22,921 bases of DNA from an uncultured bacterium (GCA_905214675.1 CAJMMS010000030.1:1-22921), one strand, 5' to 3'; shown: positions 15,744-22,697, numbered from the stretch's first letter. Notes: generated by a model not told the origin, from the sequence alone. Made by a program: numbers and translations.

Positions 15744-16532
15744 TTATTTTGTGAAAAGTGCACTTTTTTCTTCCTTTTCAAATGCTTCCGTCACATAACG
15801 CCGGAATTTTCCAGGCATAAGCTGTTGCTGGAGTTTTTGATTTTTCCGTTCCTTTATTGCAACTGTATCAAAGAAAATCTGCCATCCACGACTCATTTCT
15901 TTCTCTTTTTCGGAAAGCAGAAGTGCTTCTTCTGAGAAATCTTCGATTCCATCATAAATCAGCCAGGACTGTCCTGCCGGATGCAACAGCATCGCATGAT
16001 GTGTCCTGTCATAGATCATGAAATTCTCCATTGGAAAGCGGTCTGCAAAATGTTCTCCGATCAGCGGCAAAATCTGTGCCTGTGGAGCAAGAACCGAAAA
16101 CAGACTGCCATTTTCCAATTCCCGGAAACGCAGAAATTCCCGATAATGCGCTGCTTCGTTAGCTGTTTTTCTTGCATTCCGAAAGATATGACTTATGACT
16201 GGATGTTCCAGATTGTGTATCAGTTTTCTTCTGTTATGCAGTGCCAGTACGATCATTTTATAGATGCTGTCTGCTTTCTGCTCATCTGCCGAAAGAACCG
16301 CCCGATAGAGTGCTTCGAAATCTTCCCGGTACATTTTCTGTTCCAGTGTACGAAATACCTTGTCTGCTTTTTCCATATCCGGCTCTACACCCTGATACTC
16401 CATAAATAATTCTGGCTGGTAGCCCTCTTTCAGAGCAAGCTTCACATTTGCATGACCCTTTTTACTGTCCCATGCATCGTAGACACCAGTCAGAATCCCG
16501 CACACACTGTCCTCACACAAAAATACCGTCAT
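15744..16532 (-). CDS. DUF4130/TIGR03915-type probable DNA metabolism protein
   Basis: A 262-residue protein. It starts with a FLCEDSVCGILTGVYDAW segment and has a central helical region. The C-terminal half matches the family of 'SAM-linked' proteins always found beside TIGR03916 radical SAM proteins: HYREFLRFRELENGSLFSVLAPQAQILPLIGEHFADRFP and, near the end, DYDGIEDF-like and WQIFFDTVAIKERKNQKLQ segments. Its biochemistry is not established; a DNA-processing partner is inferred from conserved pairing and, in other phyla, fusion to uracil-DNA glycosylase. The ATGA start overlaps the stop of the radical SAM gene, so the two are translationally coupled. Family call confident, function inferred. 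Confidence 0.85.
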   Translation of the reverse strand: MTVFLCEDSVCGILTGVYDAWDSKKGHANVKLALKEGYQPELFMEYQGVEPDMEKADKVFRTLEQKMYREDFEALYRAVLSADEQKADSIYKMIVLALHNRRKLIHNLEHPVISHIFRNARKTANEAAHYREFLRFRELENGSLFSVLAPQAQILPLIGEHFADRFPMENFMIYDRTHHAMLLHPAGQSWLIYDGIEDFSEEALLLSEKEKEMSRGWQIFFDTVAIKERKNQKLQQQLMPGKFRRYVTEAFEKEEKSALFTK

Positions 16533-17875
16533 ATCACAAGTTCTCCTTCCTTCTGCTGCAAACCTCCCTGAAACATCGCATCCGCAAAGGGCATCGTATC
16601 GTCAAAGAGCGACATCTGATGATACTTGGGTACTTCCAGCCGGACATCTCTCTTCTCTGTGGCAAGCAGATTACGGACGATAGCATCTTCTTCCAGCCGG
16701 ACCGGATAATACATCCTGCCGCCGCAAGTGACAAAATAAACTGCCCGCTTTAGGACGACTCCCATCTTTTTCAGTCCTTCAAAGGAAAGACTTCCATATC
16801 TTCTCGCCTTGATGATCCGCTTCGCAGACTTGACTCCAATCCCTGGAACACGCAGAAGTGTATGGTAATCTGCTGTAGTAACTTCCACCGGGAACTGCTC
16901 CAGATGACCGATCGCCCAGTCACATTTCGGATCTAAAAACACATTAAAATTCGGCCGTTTTTCTGAAAGAAGTTCACCTGCCTCAAATCCGTAAAAACGT
17001 ATCAGCCAGTCTGCCTGATAAAGCCGGTGTTCCCGCAAAAGCGGCGGACCCCCAGGTAATACCGGAAGTGCGGCATCCTCATTTACCTGTACAAACGCAG
17101 AATAAAAAACACGTTTTAACTGAAACTTCTGATAGAGTGACTCTGCAACCGAAATAATCTGCAGATCATTCTCCGGAGTCGCACCAATGATCATCTGGGT
17201 ACTCTGACCCGCCGGCACAAACCGCGGAGTCTGACGATACACTGTCAGATCATACTGATTCTCCTGCTGTCTTACCTGGATCTGCCTCATTGGTGCAAGG
17301 ATCGTCCTGCGGCTCTTGTGCGGTGCCAGCTTTTTCAGTCCTTCTGCAGTCGGAAGTTCCAGATTGATGCTCATCCTGTCTGCCAGATAGCCAGTCTTTT
17401 CAACCAGATCCGGGGAAGCTCCCGGAATCGCTTTTACATGGATATAACCCTCAAAGTGATACTTTGTACGAAGCAGATAAAGGGTCTGATAGAGAAGTTC
17501 CATCGTATAATTCGGACTTTGCAGTACACCGGAACTCAAAAATAATCCTTCTATATAATTACGCCGGTAAAACTCAATCGTAAGCTGACAGACCTCCTCC
17601 GGTGTAAACGAAGCACGCGGTACATCATTGCTGCAACGATTGATGCAATACTTGCAATCGTAGACACATTCGTTTGTAAGAAGAATCTTAAGAAGAGAAA
17701 TACAGCGTCCATCTGCTGAAAAACTATGGCAGATGCCAGCTTCCACGCAATTCCCAATGCCTGTACCGCTGCCTTTACGCTGTGTCCCACTGGACGTACA
17801 TGCCACATCATACTTTGCCGCATCACTTAAAATTTTCAGTTTATCCATAATATCCAGATGTTCCTGTATAACCAT
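16529..17875 (-). CDS. Radical SAM protein with helix-hairpin-helix, putative DNA modification/repair (TIGR03916)
   Basis: A 448-residue radical SAM protein. The iron-sulfur motif is C70-x3-C74-x2-C77 (NECVYDCKYC), preceded by the family's DAAKYDVACTSSG and GICHSFSADGRCISLLKILLTN segments. Near residue 338-358 is a helix-hairpin-helix (LLRVPGIGVKSAKRII), a non-sequence-specific DNA-binding element. The family is annotated as putative DNA modification or repair; the radical reaction is unknown. ATG 17875 is preceded by GAAGGTG. The promoter at 17921-17949 is surrounded by three GAAC-N4-GTTC-like sites, one of them with perfect half-sites, as for LexA/DinR control, which supports a DNA damage role. 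The downstream partner overlaps by 4 bp. Confidence 0.9.
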   Translation of the reverse strand: MVIQEHLDIMDKLKILSDAAKYDVACTSSGTQRKGSGTGIGNCVEAGICHSFSADGRCISLLKILLTNECVYDCKYCINRCSNDVPRASFTPEEVCQLTIEFYRRNYIEGLFLSSGVLQSPNYTMELLYQTLYLLRTKYHFEGYIHVKAIPGASPDLVEKTGYLADRMSINLELPTAEGLKKLAPHKSRRTILAPMRQIQVRQQENQYDLTVYRQTPRFVPAGQSTQMIIGATPENDLQIISVAESLYQKFQLKRVFYSAFVQVNEDAALPVLPGGPPLLREHRLYQADWLIRFYGFEAGELLSEKRPNFNVFLDPKCDWAIGHLEQFPVEVTTADYHTLLRVPGIGVKSAKRIIKARRYGSLSFEGLKKMGVVLKRAVYFVTCGGRMYYPVRLEEDAIVRNLLATEKRDVRLEVPKYHQMSLFDDTMPFADAMFQGGLQQKEGELVI

Positions 17876-17892
17876 ATTGCACCTTCTATTTA

Positions 17893-17904
17893 GAACTTAT
17901 GTTC
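17893..17904 (-). promoter_or_regulatory. SOS (LexA/DinR) box 1
   Basis: GAACATAAGTTC on the minus strand: both half-sites GAAC and GTTC of the Gram-positive LexA box are perfect with a 4-nt centre. It lies just downstream of the predicted transcription start, a position where repressor binding would block transcription. Confidence 0.75.
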
Positions 17905-17906
17905 CC

Positions 17907-17918
17907 GAATATTTGTTC
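17907..17918 (-). promoter_or_regulatory. SOS-like (LexA/DinR) box 2
   Basis: GAACAAATATTC on the minus strand, one mismatch in a half-site. It covers the predicted start point and is centred 14 bp from box 1. Confidence 0.6.
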
Positions 17919-17920
17919 TT

Positions 17921-17949
17921 ATTATAGCATAGGATATACAAAAATGCAA
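17921..17949 (-). promoter_or_regulatory. Promoter of the radical SAM/DUF4130 operon
   Basis: On the minus strand, TTGCAT (17949-17944), a 17-nt spacer and TATAAT (17926-17921) with extended TGC. Predicted start near 17914, inside one of the SOS-like boxes. Confidence 0.8.
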
Positions 17950-17969
17950 GTACAAAACTCTGGAAATTC

Positions 17970-17981
17970 GAACATATTTTC
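17970..17981 (-). promoter_or_regulatory. SOS-like (LexA/DinR) box 3, upstream
   Basis: GAAAATATGTTC on the minus strand, followed by G, as in the CGAAC...GTTCG consensus. One half-site mismatch. It is upstream of the -35 box, so weaker evidence than boxes 1 and 2. Confidence 0.4.
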
Positions 17982-17995
17982 TTATGAATTACAAG

Positions 17996-18040
17996 AAAAA
18001 ACAGTAAATGTATAAGCAGTTTTCTTATACACTTACTGTT
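17996..18040 (-). terminator. Terminator after the Mrp/NBP35 ATPase gene
   Basis: A 17-bp stem, 18000-18016 with 18024-18040, and a 7-nt loop, followed by a T-run on the minus strand. The one imperfect pair is a U-G wobble only in the minus-strand transcript, which fixes the direction. Confidence 0.88.
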
Positions 18041-18080
18041 CTTTATATGATCAGCAAACTTTTTTCTTTACATAAGAATC

Positions 18081-18941
18081 TCAGGATTCCTCTTTTTTTA
18101 CGCGATCCAACTGATGCAGAACTTCAAAGGCATCCGTCAGATATTGATTTGCTGCTTTTGCAAAGTTCCCTTTATCAGAAAGTTCTGCCAGTACCGGATC
18201 GATTGGCATTTTACCAAGCACCTTAAGATCCATTTTACCTGCAACTTCTTCGATATGGCTCTCGCCAAATACGGAAATCTTCTTTCCACAATCCGGACAT
18301 ACCAGATAGCTGTAGTTTTCGACAATACCAAGAATCGGCACATTCATGCTCTTTGCCATATGATATGCTTTCTTTACGATCATCTGAACAAGATCCTGCG
18401 GTGAAGATACGATCACAATACCATCCAGCGGCAGAGACTGGAATACGGTCAGCGGCACATCTCCGGTTCCTGGTGGCATGTCCACGAACAGATAGTCCAG
18501 TTCACCCCAGATCACATCGGTCCAGAACTGTTTTACCATACCGGAAATAACCGGTCCTCTCCAGATAACCGGTGCTTCTTCATCCGGCATCAGCAGATTG
18601 ATGGACATAACTTTGATATCATTTTCTGCCAGCGGCGGATAAATACCATTATCGTCCGCCTGAGCCGGTCCGTGCAGTCCATACATTTTCGGAATGGACG
18701 GGCCTGTGATATCTGCATCCAGAATACCTACACGATAGCCTTTTTCTGCCATCAGATTTGCCAGAGATGCCGTTACCATAGATTTTCCGACACCGCCTTT
18801 TCCGCTGACAACACCGATCACATGTTTCACCTTTGTATATTCATTAGAAGCCACCTGAAAACTTGCCGGTTTATTTTTCGATGGACATCCCTCGCAGCTT
18901 TCCTTGGTACAGCCGCTGCTGCTGCATTGTTTTTCAGCCAT
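18081..18941 (-). CDS. Mrp/NBP35 family P-loop ATPase, iron-sulfur carrier
   Basis: A 286-residue ATPase of the Mrp/NBP35/ApbC family, which binds and transfers 4Fe-4S clusters to target proteins. The N-terminus has four cysteines (C6, C11, C16, C19), as in NBP35-type members. The deviant Walker A is GKGGVGKS (47-54), ILDADITGPSIP follows, then DMPPGTGD (154-161) and the C-terminal CPDC pair (C215, C218) that binds the bridging cluster in homologues. I chose ATG 18941, 7 nt after GAGGAGG, over a TTG two codons upstream. It has its own promoter (19050-19078), a leader of about 100 nt with a perfect 7-bp palindrome, and a strong terminator. Likely clients include iron-sulfur proteins such as the nearby radical SAM protein and helicase (inference). 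Confidence 0.92.
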   Translation of the reverse strand: MAEKQCSSSGCTKESCEGCPSKNKPASFQVASNEYTKVKHVIGVVSGKGGVGKSMVTASLANLMAEKGYRVGILDADITGPSIPKMYGLHGPAQADDNGIYPPLAENDIKVMSINLLMPDEEAPVIWRGPVISGMVKQFWTDVIWGELDYLFVDMPPGTGDVPLTVFQSLPLDGIVIVSSPQDLVQMIVKKAYHMAKSMNVPILGIVENYSYLVCPDCGKKISVFGESHIEEVAGKMDLKVLGKMPIDPVLAELSDKGNFAKAANQYLTDAFEVLHQLDRVKKEES

Positions 18942-18975
18942 TTTCAAACCTCCTCATACAATTTTATCCTTATCG

Positions 18976-18992
18976 TAACTGTTTTACAGTTA
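18976..18992. repeat. Perfect palindrome in the Mrp/NBP35 leader
   Basis: TAACTGT-TTT-ACAGTTA, 7-bp arms with a 3-nt centre, lies between the promoter and the ribosome binding site of the ATPase gene. It could be a small hairpin or an operator half-site pair. Confidence 0.5.
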
Positions 18993-19049
18993 TTCTACAA
19001 AAATCCATGAAAACTTGTTTCTCAATGAGATTTCTGAAAGTACCAGCTA

Positions 19050-19078
19050 ACTATAACGCATTTTTTCGAGGATTACAA
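19050..19078 (-). promoter_or_regulatory. Promoter of the Mrp/NBP35 ATPase gene
   Basis: On the minus strand, TTGTAA (19078-19073), a 17-nt spacer and TATAGT (19055-19050). It begins 36 nt past the stop of the upstream small gene. Leader of about 100 nt. Confidence 0.7.
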
Positions 19079-19113
19079 CCTGCTATCAAAAACCATAGCA
19101 ATGTTTCATACCC

Positions 19114-19341
19114 TTAAATCTCCGTAAATGTATAGCGCTGTCTGATTCCGGAAGTCACAATGTCAAACACAAGGCTTCCATCCGGAAGGACACTTTTTTC
19201 ACAGCTTACTTCTTTTCCCTTGAATTTATCCAACACAAATTTTTCCGGATCATCTGTGCGGATCTCATCAATAAAGACATCCCGCATCTGATTGTTTGCA
19301 CATTCATTAAAAATTTCCCAGACTGTTTCGTATTCTTTCAT
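19114..19341 (-). CDS. Small protein of unknown function (75 residues)
   Basis: An acidic, soluble 75-residue protein (begins MKEYETVWEIFNEC, ends GIRQRYTFTEI) without membrane segments or known motifs. The composition reads like a real small folded protein, and an AGAGGA ribosome binding site precedes ATG 19341. I recall similar small uncharacterised proteins in Lachnospiraceae, but I cannot name a family. It lies 93 nt downstream of coaBC on the same strand with no terminator between them, so it may be the second gene of that transcript. Confidence is in it being a gene, not in any function. Confidence 0.68.
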   Translation of the reverse strand: MKEYETVWEIFNECANNQMRDVFIDEIRTDDPEKFVLDKFKGKEVSCEKSVLPDGSLVFDIVTSGIRQRYTFTEI

Positions 19342-19434
19342 TCTGATTTCCTCTTTCTTATATTTGATCGTGATCCTTCCTGTCTCAGAAAAGGTACAAC
19401 TTAGGACTCCGACTAAAATAAGTACTCCATAGCA

Positions 19435-20646
19435 TCAGCAAAAAGAAGATGCTAACTTTTTTTGCTTACAGATTGCATCCAGAATACAGTCCGCCGCCTG
19501 TGCCTTGCTCATAAGATCAAATGCCTGCTCGCCGTCTTTTGTGATGATCGTGATCACGTTGGTGTCTGTGCCAAATCCGGCCCCTGCTGTTTTTAAATTA
19601 TTGGCAACGATCATATCCAGATTTTTCTTTTCCAGCTTTTTGCGTGAATTTTCTACAACGTGCTCCGTTTCCATGGAAAATCCACATAAAAATGTTTTTC
19701 CGCTTCTGTTTTCCCCAAGATATTTTAAGATATCCTGCGTGCGGGTGAGGGCAATGCTCATCTCGCCATCAGATTTTTTGACTTTCTGATCATAAACTTC
19801 ACTCGGACGATAATCCGCTACTGCGGCAGCCATGATCACGATATCCGCATCCGCTGCCTCTTCTTTCACTGCCTCAAACATCTGCTGTGCACTTTTTACC
19901 GGAACCATCTTTACAAAATGCGGCTCCTCTGCCTCGGTGTGTCCTTTTACGACCGTCACGGAAGCTCCACGCAGCATCGCAGCTTTCGCCAGTGCAAATC
20001 CCATCTTTCCGGTCGAATGGTTGGTGATATAACGCACCGGATCGATCGCTTCCATCGTAGCTCCCGCACTGACCAGAACTTTCAGCCCTTTCATATCCTT
20101 TTCGCGTGCAATACTCCTCACAATATGCTCAACCAGAAGCTTTTCTTCCGGAAGTTTGCCGATCCCGGAATCACCGCAGGCAAGATGTCCGCTCGCCGCC
20201 TCCACCATCTCAAAGCCATAGTTCTGAATGCGTTTCATATTGTCCTGCACGATCGGATTGAGGTACATATTGGTGTTCATCGCCGGAGCAATAATCTTCG
20301 GACAGGTACATGCAAGTGCCGTCGTTGTCAGCATATCATCCGCGATTCCGTTTGCAAGCTTTCCTATTATATTGGCACTCGCCGGAGCGACCATCAGAAG
20401 ATCCGCTCTCTTTGCCAGCGAAATGTGCTCTACCTGAAACTGAAAATTCCGGTCAAACGTATCGATCAGGCACTTATTTCCGGTGAGCGTCTCAAATGTG
20501 ATCGGATTGATAAAATTGGCTGCATTCTTCGTCATGATCACTTCCACATTACAATGCAGTTTCTTTAACATACTTGCCACATTTGCCATTTTATATGCTG
20601 CAATACTTCCTGTTATCCCAAGTACTACCGTCTTTCCCTTTAACAT
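19435..20646 (-). CDS. coaBC: Bifunctional phosphopantothenoylcysteine decarboxylase / phosphopantothenate-cysteine ligase
   Basis: Two consecutive coenzyme A steps: CoaB joins 4'-phosphopantothenate to cysteine using CTP and CoaC decarboxylates the product to 4'-phosphopantetheine. The 403-residue protein starts with the FMN-binding CoaC half: GITGSIAAYK, the catalytic-His segment VEHISLAKRAD, PAMNTNMY and the GHLACGDSGIGKLPE flap with its cysteine. The CoaB half follows: LVSAGATMEAIDPVRYITNHSTGKMG and the lysine/aspartate-rich AAAVADYRP segment. The start is ATG 20646, 7 nt after GAGG; a GTG one codon upstream is also possible. It is transcribed divergently from panT-coaX, and all three belong to the pantothenate-to-CoA route. 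Confidence 0.96.
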   Translation of the reverse strand: MLKGKTVVLGITGSIAAYKMANVASMLKKLHCNVEVIMTKNAANFINPITFETLTGNKCLIDTFDRNFQFQVEHISLAKRADLLMVAPASANIIGKLANGIADDMLTTTALACTCPKIIAPAMNTNMYLNPIVQDNMKRIQNYGFEMVEAASGHLACGDSGIGKLPEEKLLVEHIVRSIAREKDMKGLKVLVSAGATMEAIDPVRYITNHSTGKMGFALAKAAMLRGASVTVVKGHTEAEEPHFVKMVPVKSAQQMFEAVKEEAADADIVIMAAAVADYRPSEVYDQKVKKSDGEMSIALTRTQDILKYLGENRSGKTFLCGFSMETEHVVENSRKKLEKKNLDMIVANNLKTAGAGFGTDTNVITIITKDGEQAFDLMSKAQAADCILDAICKQKKLASSFC

Positions 20647-20704
20647 CACAAAACCTCACGTTCTTTTTTAAATTATCTATGCAACGATAAAACTTTTTCT
20701 GTTT

Positions 20705-20733
20705 ATGATAACATACTTTTTGTGTATTGTCAG
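20705..20733 (-). promoter_or_regulatory. Promoter of coaBC
   Basis: On the minus strand, CTGACA (20733-20728), a 17-nt spacer and TATCAT (20710-20705) with extended TGT. It is back to back with the panT promoter, 28 bp between the two -35 boxes. Confidence 0.65.
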
Positions 20734-20761
20734 CCTGCCTGGAAAAATTACACGTTTTCCC

Positions 20762-20790
20762 TTGTCATTTAAAATTCGCTATGCTATGAT
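20762..20790 (+). promoter_or_regulatory. Promoter of panT-coaX
   Basis: TTGTCA (20762-20767), a 17-nt spacer and TATGAT (20785-20790) with extended TGC. Predicted start near 20797, leaving an 80-nt leader that begins just before the bulged hairpin at 20804-20842. Confidence 0.75.
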
Positions 20791-20803
20791 ACTGATGATT
20801 ATG

Positions 20804-20842
20804 AGCCAAGGAACAAATGGGCGCAAAACCCTTTGCCTGGCT
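20804..20842 (+). promoter_or_regulatory. Candidate cis-regulatory RNA hairpin in the panT leader (pan-motif-like)
   Basis: One continuous hairpin can be drawn: AGCCA (20804-20808) with TGGCT (20838-20842), bulged A20809, GG/CC, bulged A20812-A20813, CAAA (20814-20817) with TTTG (20832-20835), bulged T20818, GGG/CCC and loop CGCAAAA. All bulges are on the 5' side. The published 'pan' RNA motif, found upstream of pantothenate genes in Firmicutes, is described as a stem with conserved bulged adenosines. Resemblance is by description only; I could not compare with a covariance model. A short ATCC (20849-20852) could pair with GGAT (20866-20869) over the ribosome binding site. Confidence 0.5.
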
Positions 20843-20877
20843 ACTTATATCCATATTTTTTAGGAGGATTTTTTACT

Positions 20878-21510
20878 ATGAAAAAGGACACTCGATACCT
20901 GGTCAGTGTTGCACTTATGGCAGCGATCGTCATTCTTCTGGCTAACACACCCCTTGGAATGATCCAGCTTCCGATTATTAAGGCGACAACTGTACACATC
21001 CCGGTTATCATCGGTGCGATTCTTTTGGGTCCGTCCGCCGGTGCAATCCTGGGAGCGATTTTCGGCATCTGTTCCCTGATCAGCAATACAACCGCTCCAA
21101 CGCTTCTTTCGTTTGCTTTTTCTCCGTTTCTGAGTACAACCGGTCTTGCCGGTGTAGTAAAAGCAATCTGGATCTCTGTTGGATGCCGCATTATGATCGG
21201 CGTGATCTCCGGATGGCTGTGGATCTTATTTCGAAAACTGAAAGCGAATTCTTATCTTTCCCTTATCATCACCGGCTTTGTCGGTTCGATGGTAAATACG
21301 ATATTTGTTATGGGCAGTATTTATCTGCTTTTTGCCGGACAGTACGCCGCTGCCAAAGATGTGGCACGCACCGCTGTATTCGGTCTGATCATGGGTACGG
21401 TCACCGCATCCGGTATTCCGGAAGCGATTGCAGCCGCAATCCTTGTCACTGTCATCACAAAAGCACTGCTGAAAGTTGTTCCTAATCTTTCAAAAGTTTC
21501 TGCTAACTAA
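20878..21510 (+). CDS. panT: ECF transporter S component, probable pantothenate-specific PanT
   Basis: Substrate-binding membrane subunit of an energy-coupling factor transporter. It captures the vitamin and docks to a shared EcfA/A'/T module encoded elsewhere. The 210-residue product has about six membrane helices and the S-component pattern near the start (helix 1, then PLGMIQLPIIKATTVHIPVIIGAILLGP, a glycine/alanine-rich helix packing region). Substrate is inferred from the neighbour: PanT genes are typically next to coaX or other CoA genes. The start is ATG 20878, 9 nt after AGGAGG; the longer open frame to 20833 would run into the leader RNA. It is the first gene of the panT-coaX operon. 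Confidence 0.82.
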   Translation: MKKDTRYLVSVALMAAIVILLANTPLGMIQLPIIKATTVHIPVIIGAILLGPSAGAILGAIFGICSLISNTTAPTLLSFAFSPFLSTTGLAGVVKAIWISVGCRIMIGVISGWLWILFRKLKANSYLSLIITGFVGSMVNTIFVMGSIYLLFAGQYAAAKDVARTAVFGLIMGTVTASGIPEAIAAAILVTVITKALLKVVPNLSKVSAN

Positions 21511-21582
21511 ATCGCAGGCACAGCTTCATGTGCGTTCGACTTGAATACATACGCTCTGTGTCTTTGCAGAATGGAGGATATT

Positions 21583-22362
21583 TTGATTCTTGCAATTGAT
21601 ATCGGAAATACAAACATTGTGATCGGCTGTATCCATGGGGACGAAGTTCTCTTCACCGAACGCCTTTCCACCAATACGACACATACCACACTGGAATATG
21701 CCATCAGCTTCAAAAATGTTCTGGAAATTTATCAGATCAATGCTAAAAAAATCGAAGGTGCCATCATTTCTTCCGTTGTTCCGCCAATCACCAATGTGAT
21801 CCGCGATTCAATCCATAAGATCACCGATGCGGAAGTTCTGATCGTTGGTCCTGGCGTAAAAACCGGTCTGAACATTCTGATGGATAACCCGAAAACACTC
21901 GGAAGTGACCTGGTTGTCAATGCGGTGGCCGGCATCAGTGAATATCCGGTTCCACTGATCCTGATCGACCTTGGTACAGCGACCACGATCTCTGTGATCG
22001 ACAATAAGAAAAATTATATCGGCGGCATGATCCTTCCGGGAATCCGTGTTTCTACCGACTCGCTGACCAGCCGTACTTCACAACTGCCGCGTATCGGCGT
22101 GGAAGAGCCTCGCCGTCTGATCGGTACCAACACCATCGACTGTATGAAGAGCGGTATGATCTATGGAAATGCTTCCTGCCTGGACGGAATGATCCAGCGT
22201 ATCAACCGTGAACTTGGTGAAAAAGCAACGGTAGTGGCTACCGGAGGGCTTGCATGTTTCATCGTCCCACACTGCCTGGAACATGTCATTCTGGACGATA
22301 AGCTGCTGTTGAAAGGTCTGAAATACATTTACTATAAAAATCGAAATCCACATCAGATGTGA
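21583..22362 (+). CDS. coaX: Type III pantothenate kinase
   Basis: Phosphorylates pantothenate, the first committed step of CoA synthesis; type III enzymes are not feedback-inhibited by CoA (family knowledge). The 259-residue ASKHA-fold protein has the phosphate motif DIGNTN (6-11), DLGTATT (129-135), the GGMILPGI segment and the C-terminal ATGGLA motif. At the usual G-A-D-R catalytic site it reads GSDL (107-110): the aspartate is kept and the arginine replaced by leucine. I chose the TTG start at 21583 because GGAGG lies 5 nt upstream and the product then begins MILAIDIGNTN, as in homologues; ATG 21571 has no ribosome binding site. It follows panT after 72 nt without a visible terminator. 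Confidence 0.95.
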   Translation: MILAIDIGNTNIVIGCIHGDEVLFTERLSTNTTHTTLEYAISFKNVLEIYQINAKKIEGAIISSVVPPITNVIRDSIHKITDAEVLIVGPGVKTGLNILMDNPKTLGSDLVVNAVAGISEYPVPLILIDLGTATTISVIDNKKNYIGGMILPGIRVSTDSLTSRTSQLPRIGVEEPRRLIGTNTIDCMKSGMIYGNASCLDGMIQRINRELGEKATVVATGGLACFIVPHCLEHVILDDKLLLKGLKYIYYKNRNPHQM

Positions 22363-22404
22363 GATTGACTCCGGTGGATGAGCGTGGATATCCGTGTGTT
22401 TTTA

Positions 22405-22485
22405 TAACAGTTCAGCCATGAAAGCCCGATCCGGCTGCGATACATTCTCCTGAATCTCGTTTATGGCTGAACTGTTACCTTTTTT
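22405..22485 (+). terminator. Terminator of panT-coaX with long perfect stem
   Basis: A perfect 15-bp stem TAACAGTTCAGCCAT (22405-22419) with its complement at 22463-22477, then CCTTTTTTG. The loop is unusually long (43 nt) with an inner AGCC/GGCT hairpin. No tRNA-like or ORF content in the loop. Confidence 0.68.
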
Positions 22486-22506
22486 GAAAATATTTTCAAA
22501 AAGTTG

Positions 22507-22535
22507 TTGACAAATTCTGATATATTTGCTAATAT
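22507..22535 (+). promoter_or_regulatory. Promoter of tRNA-Trp
   Basis: TTGACA (22507-22512), a 17-nt spacer and TAATAT (22530-22535) with extended TGC. The layout is nearly the same as at the tRNA-Thr promoter. Confidence 0.85.
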
Positions 22536-22560
22536 ATAGAGCGTGTCACGGACACAATAC

Positions 22561-22631
22561 AGGGGATTGGTCAAATGGTATGACAGAAGTCTCCAAAACT
22601 TTTAGCGGGAGTTCGATTCTCTCATCCCCTG
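22561..22631 (+). tRNA. tRNA-Trp (anticodon CCA)
   Basis: A 71-nt cloverleaf: acceptor AGGGGAT/ATCCCCT, D stem GTC/GAC, anticodon stem GAAGT/ACTTT with loop CTCCAAA (anticodon CCA), a short 4-nt variable loop and T arm GGGAG-TTCGATT-CTCTC (one G-T pair). Overall similar to B. subtilis tRNA-Trp. CCA is not encoded. It is expressed alone from its own promoter and followed by a terminator. Confidence 0.95.
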
Positions 22632-22639
22632 CTCCTTAG

Positions 22640-22680
22640 GAGCCTGAAAGCCTTTAAAATCAAGGCATTCAGGCTCTTTT
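22640..22680 (+). terminator. Terminator after tRNA-Trp
   Basis: GAGCCTGAA (22640-22648) pairs with TTCAGGCTC (22668-22676), then an A/A mismatch, then GCCTT/AAGGC around a 7-nt loop, followed by TTTTGTTTT. Confidence 0.88.
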
Positions 22681-22697
22681 GTTTTGCCCGAAAAGGG

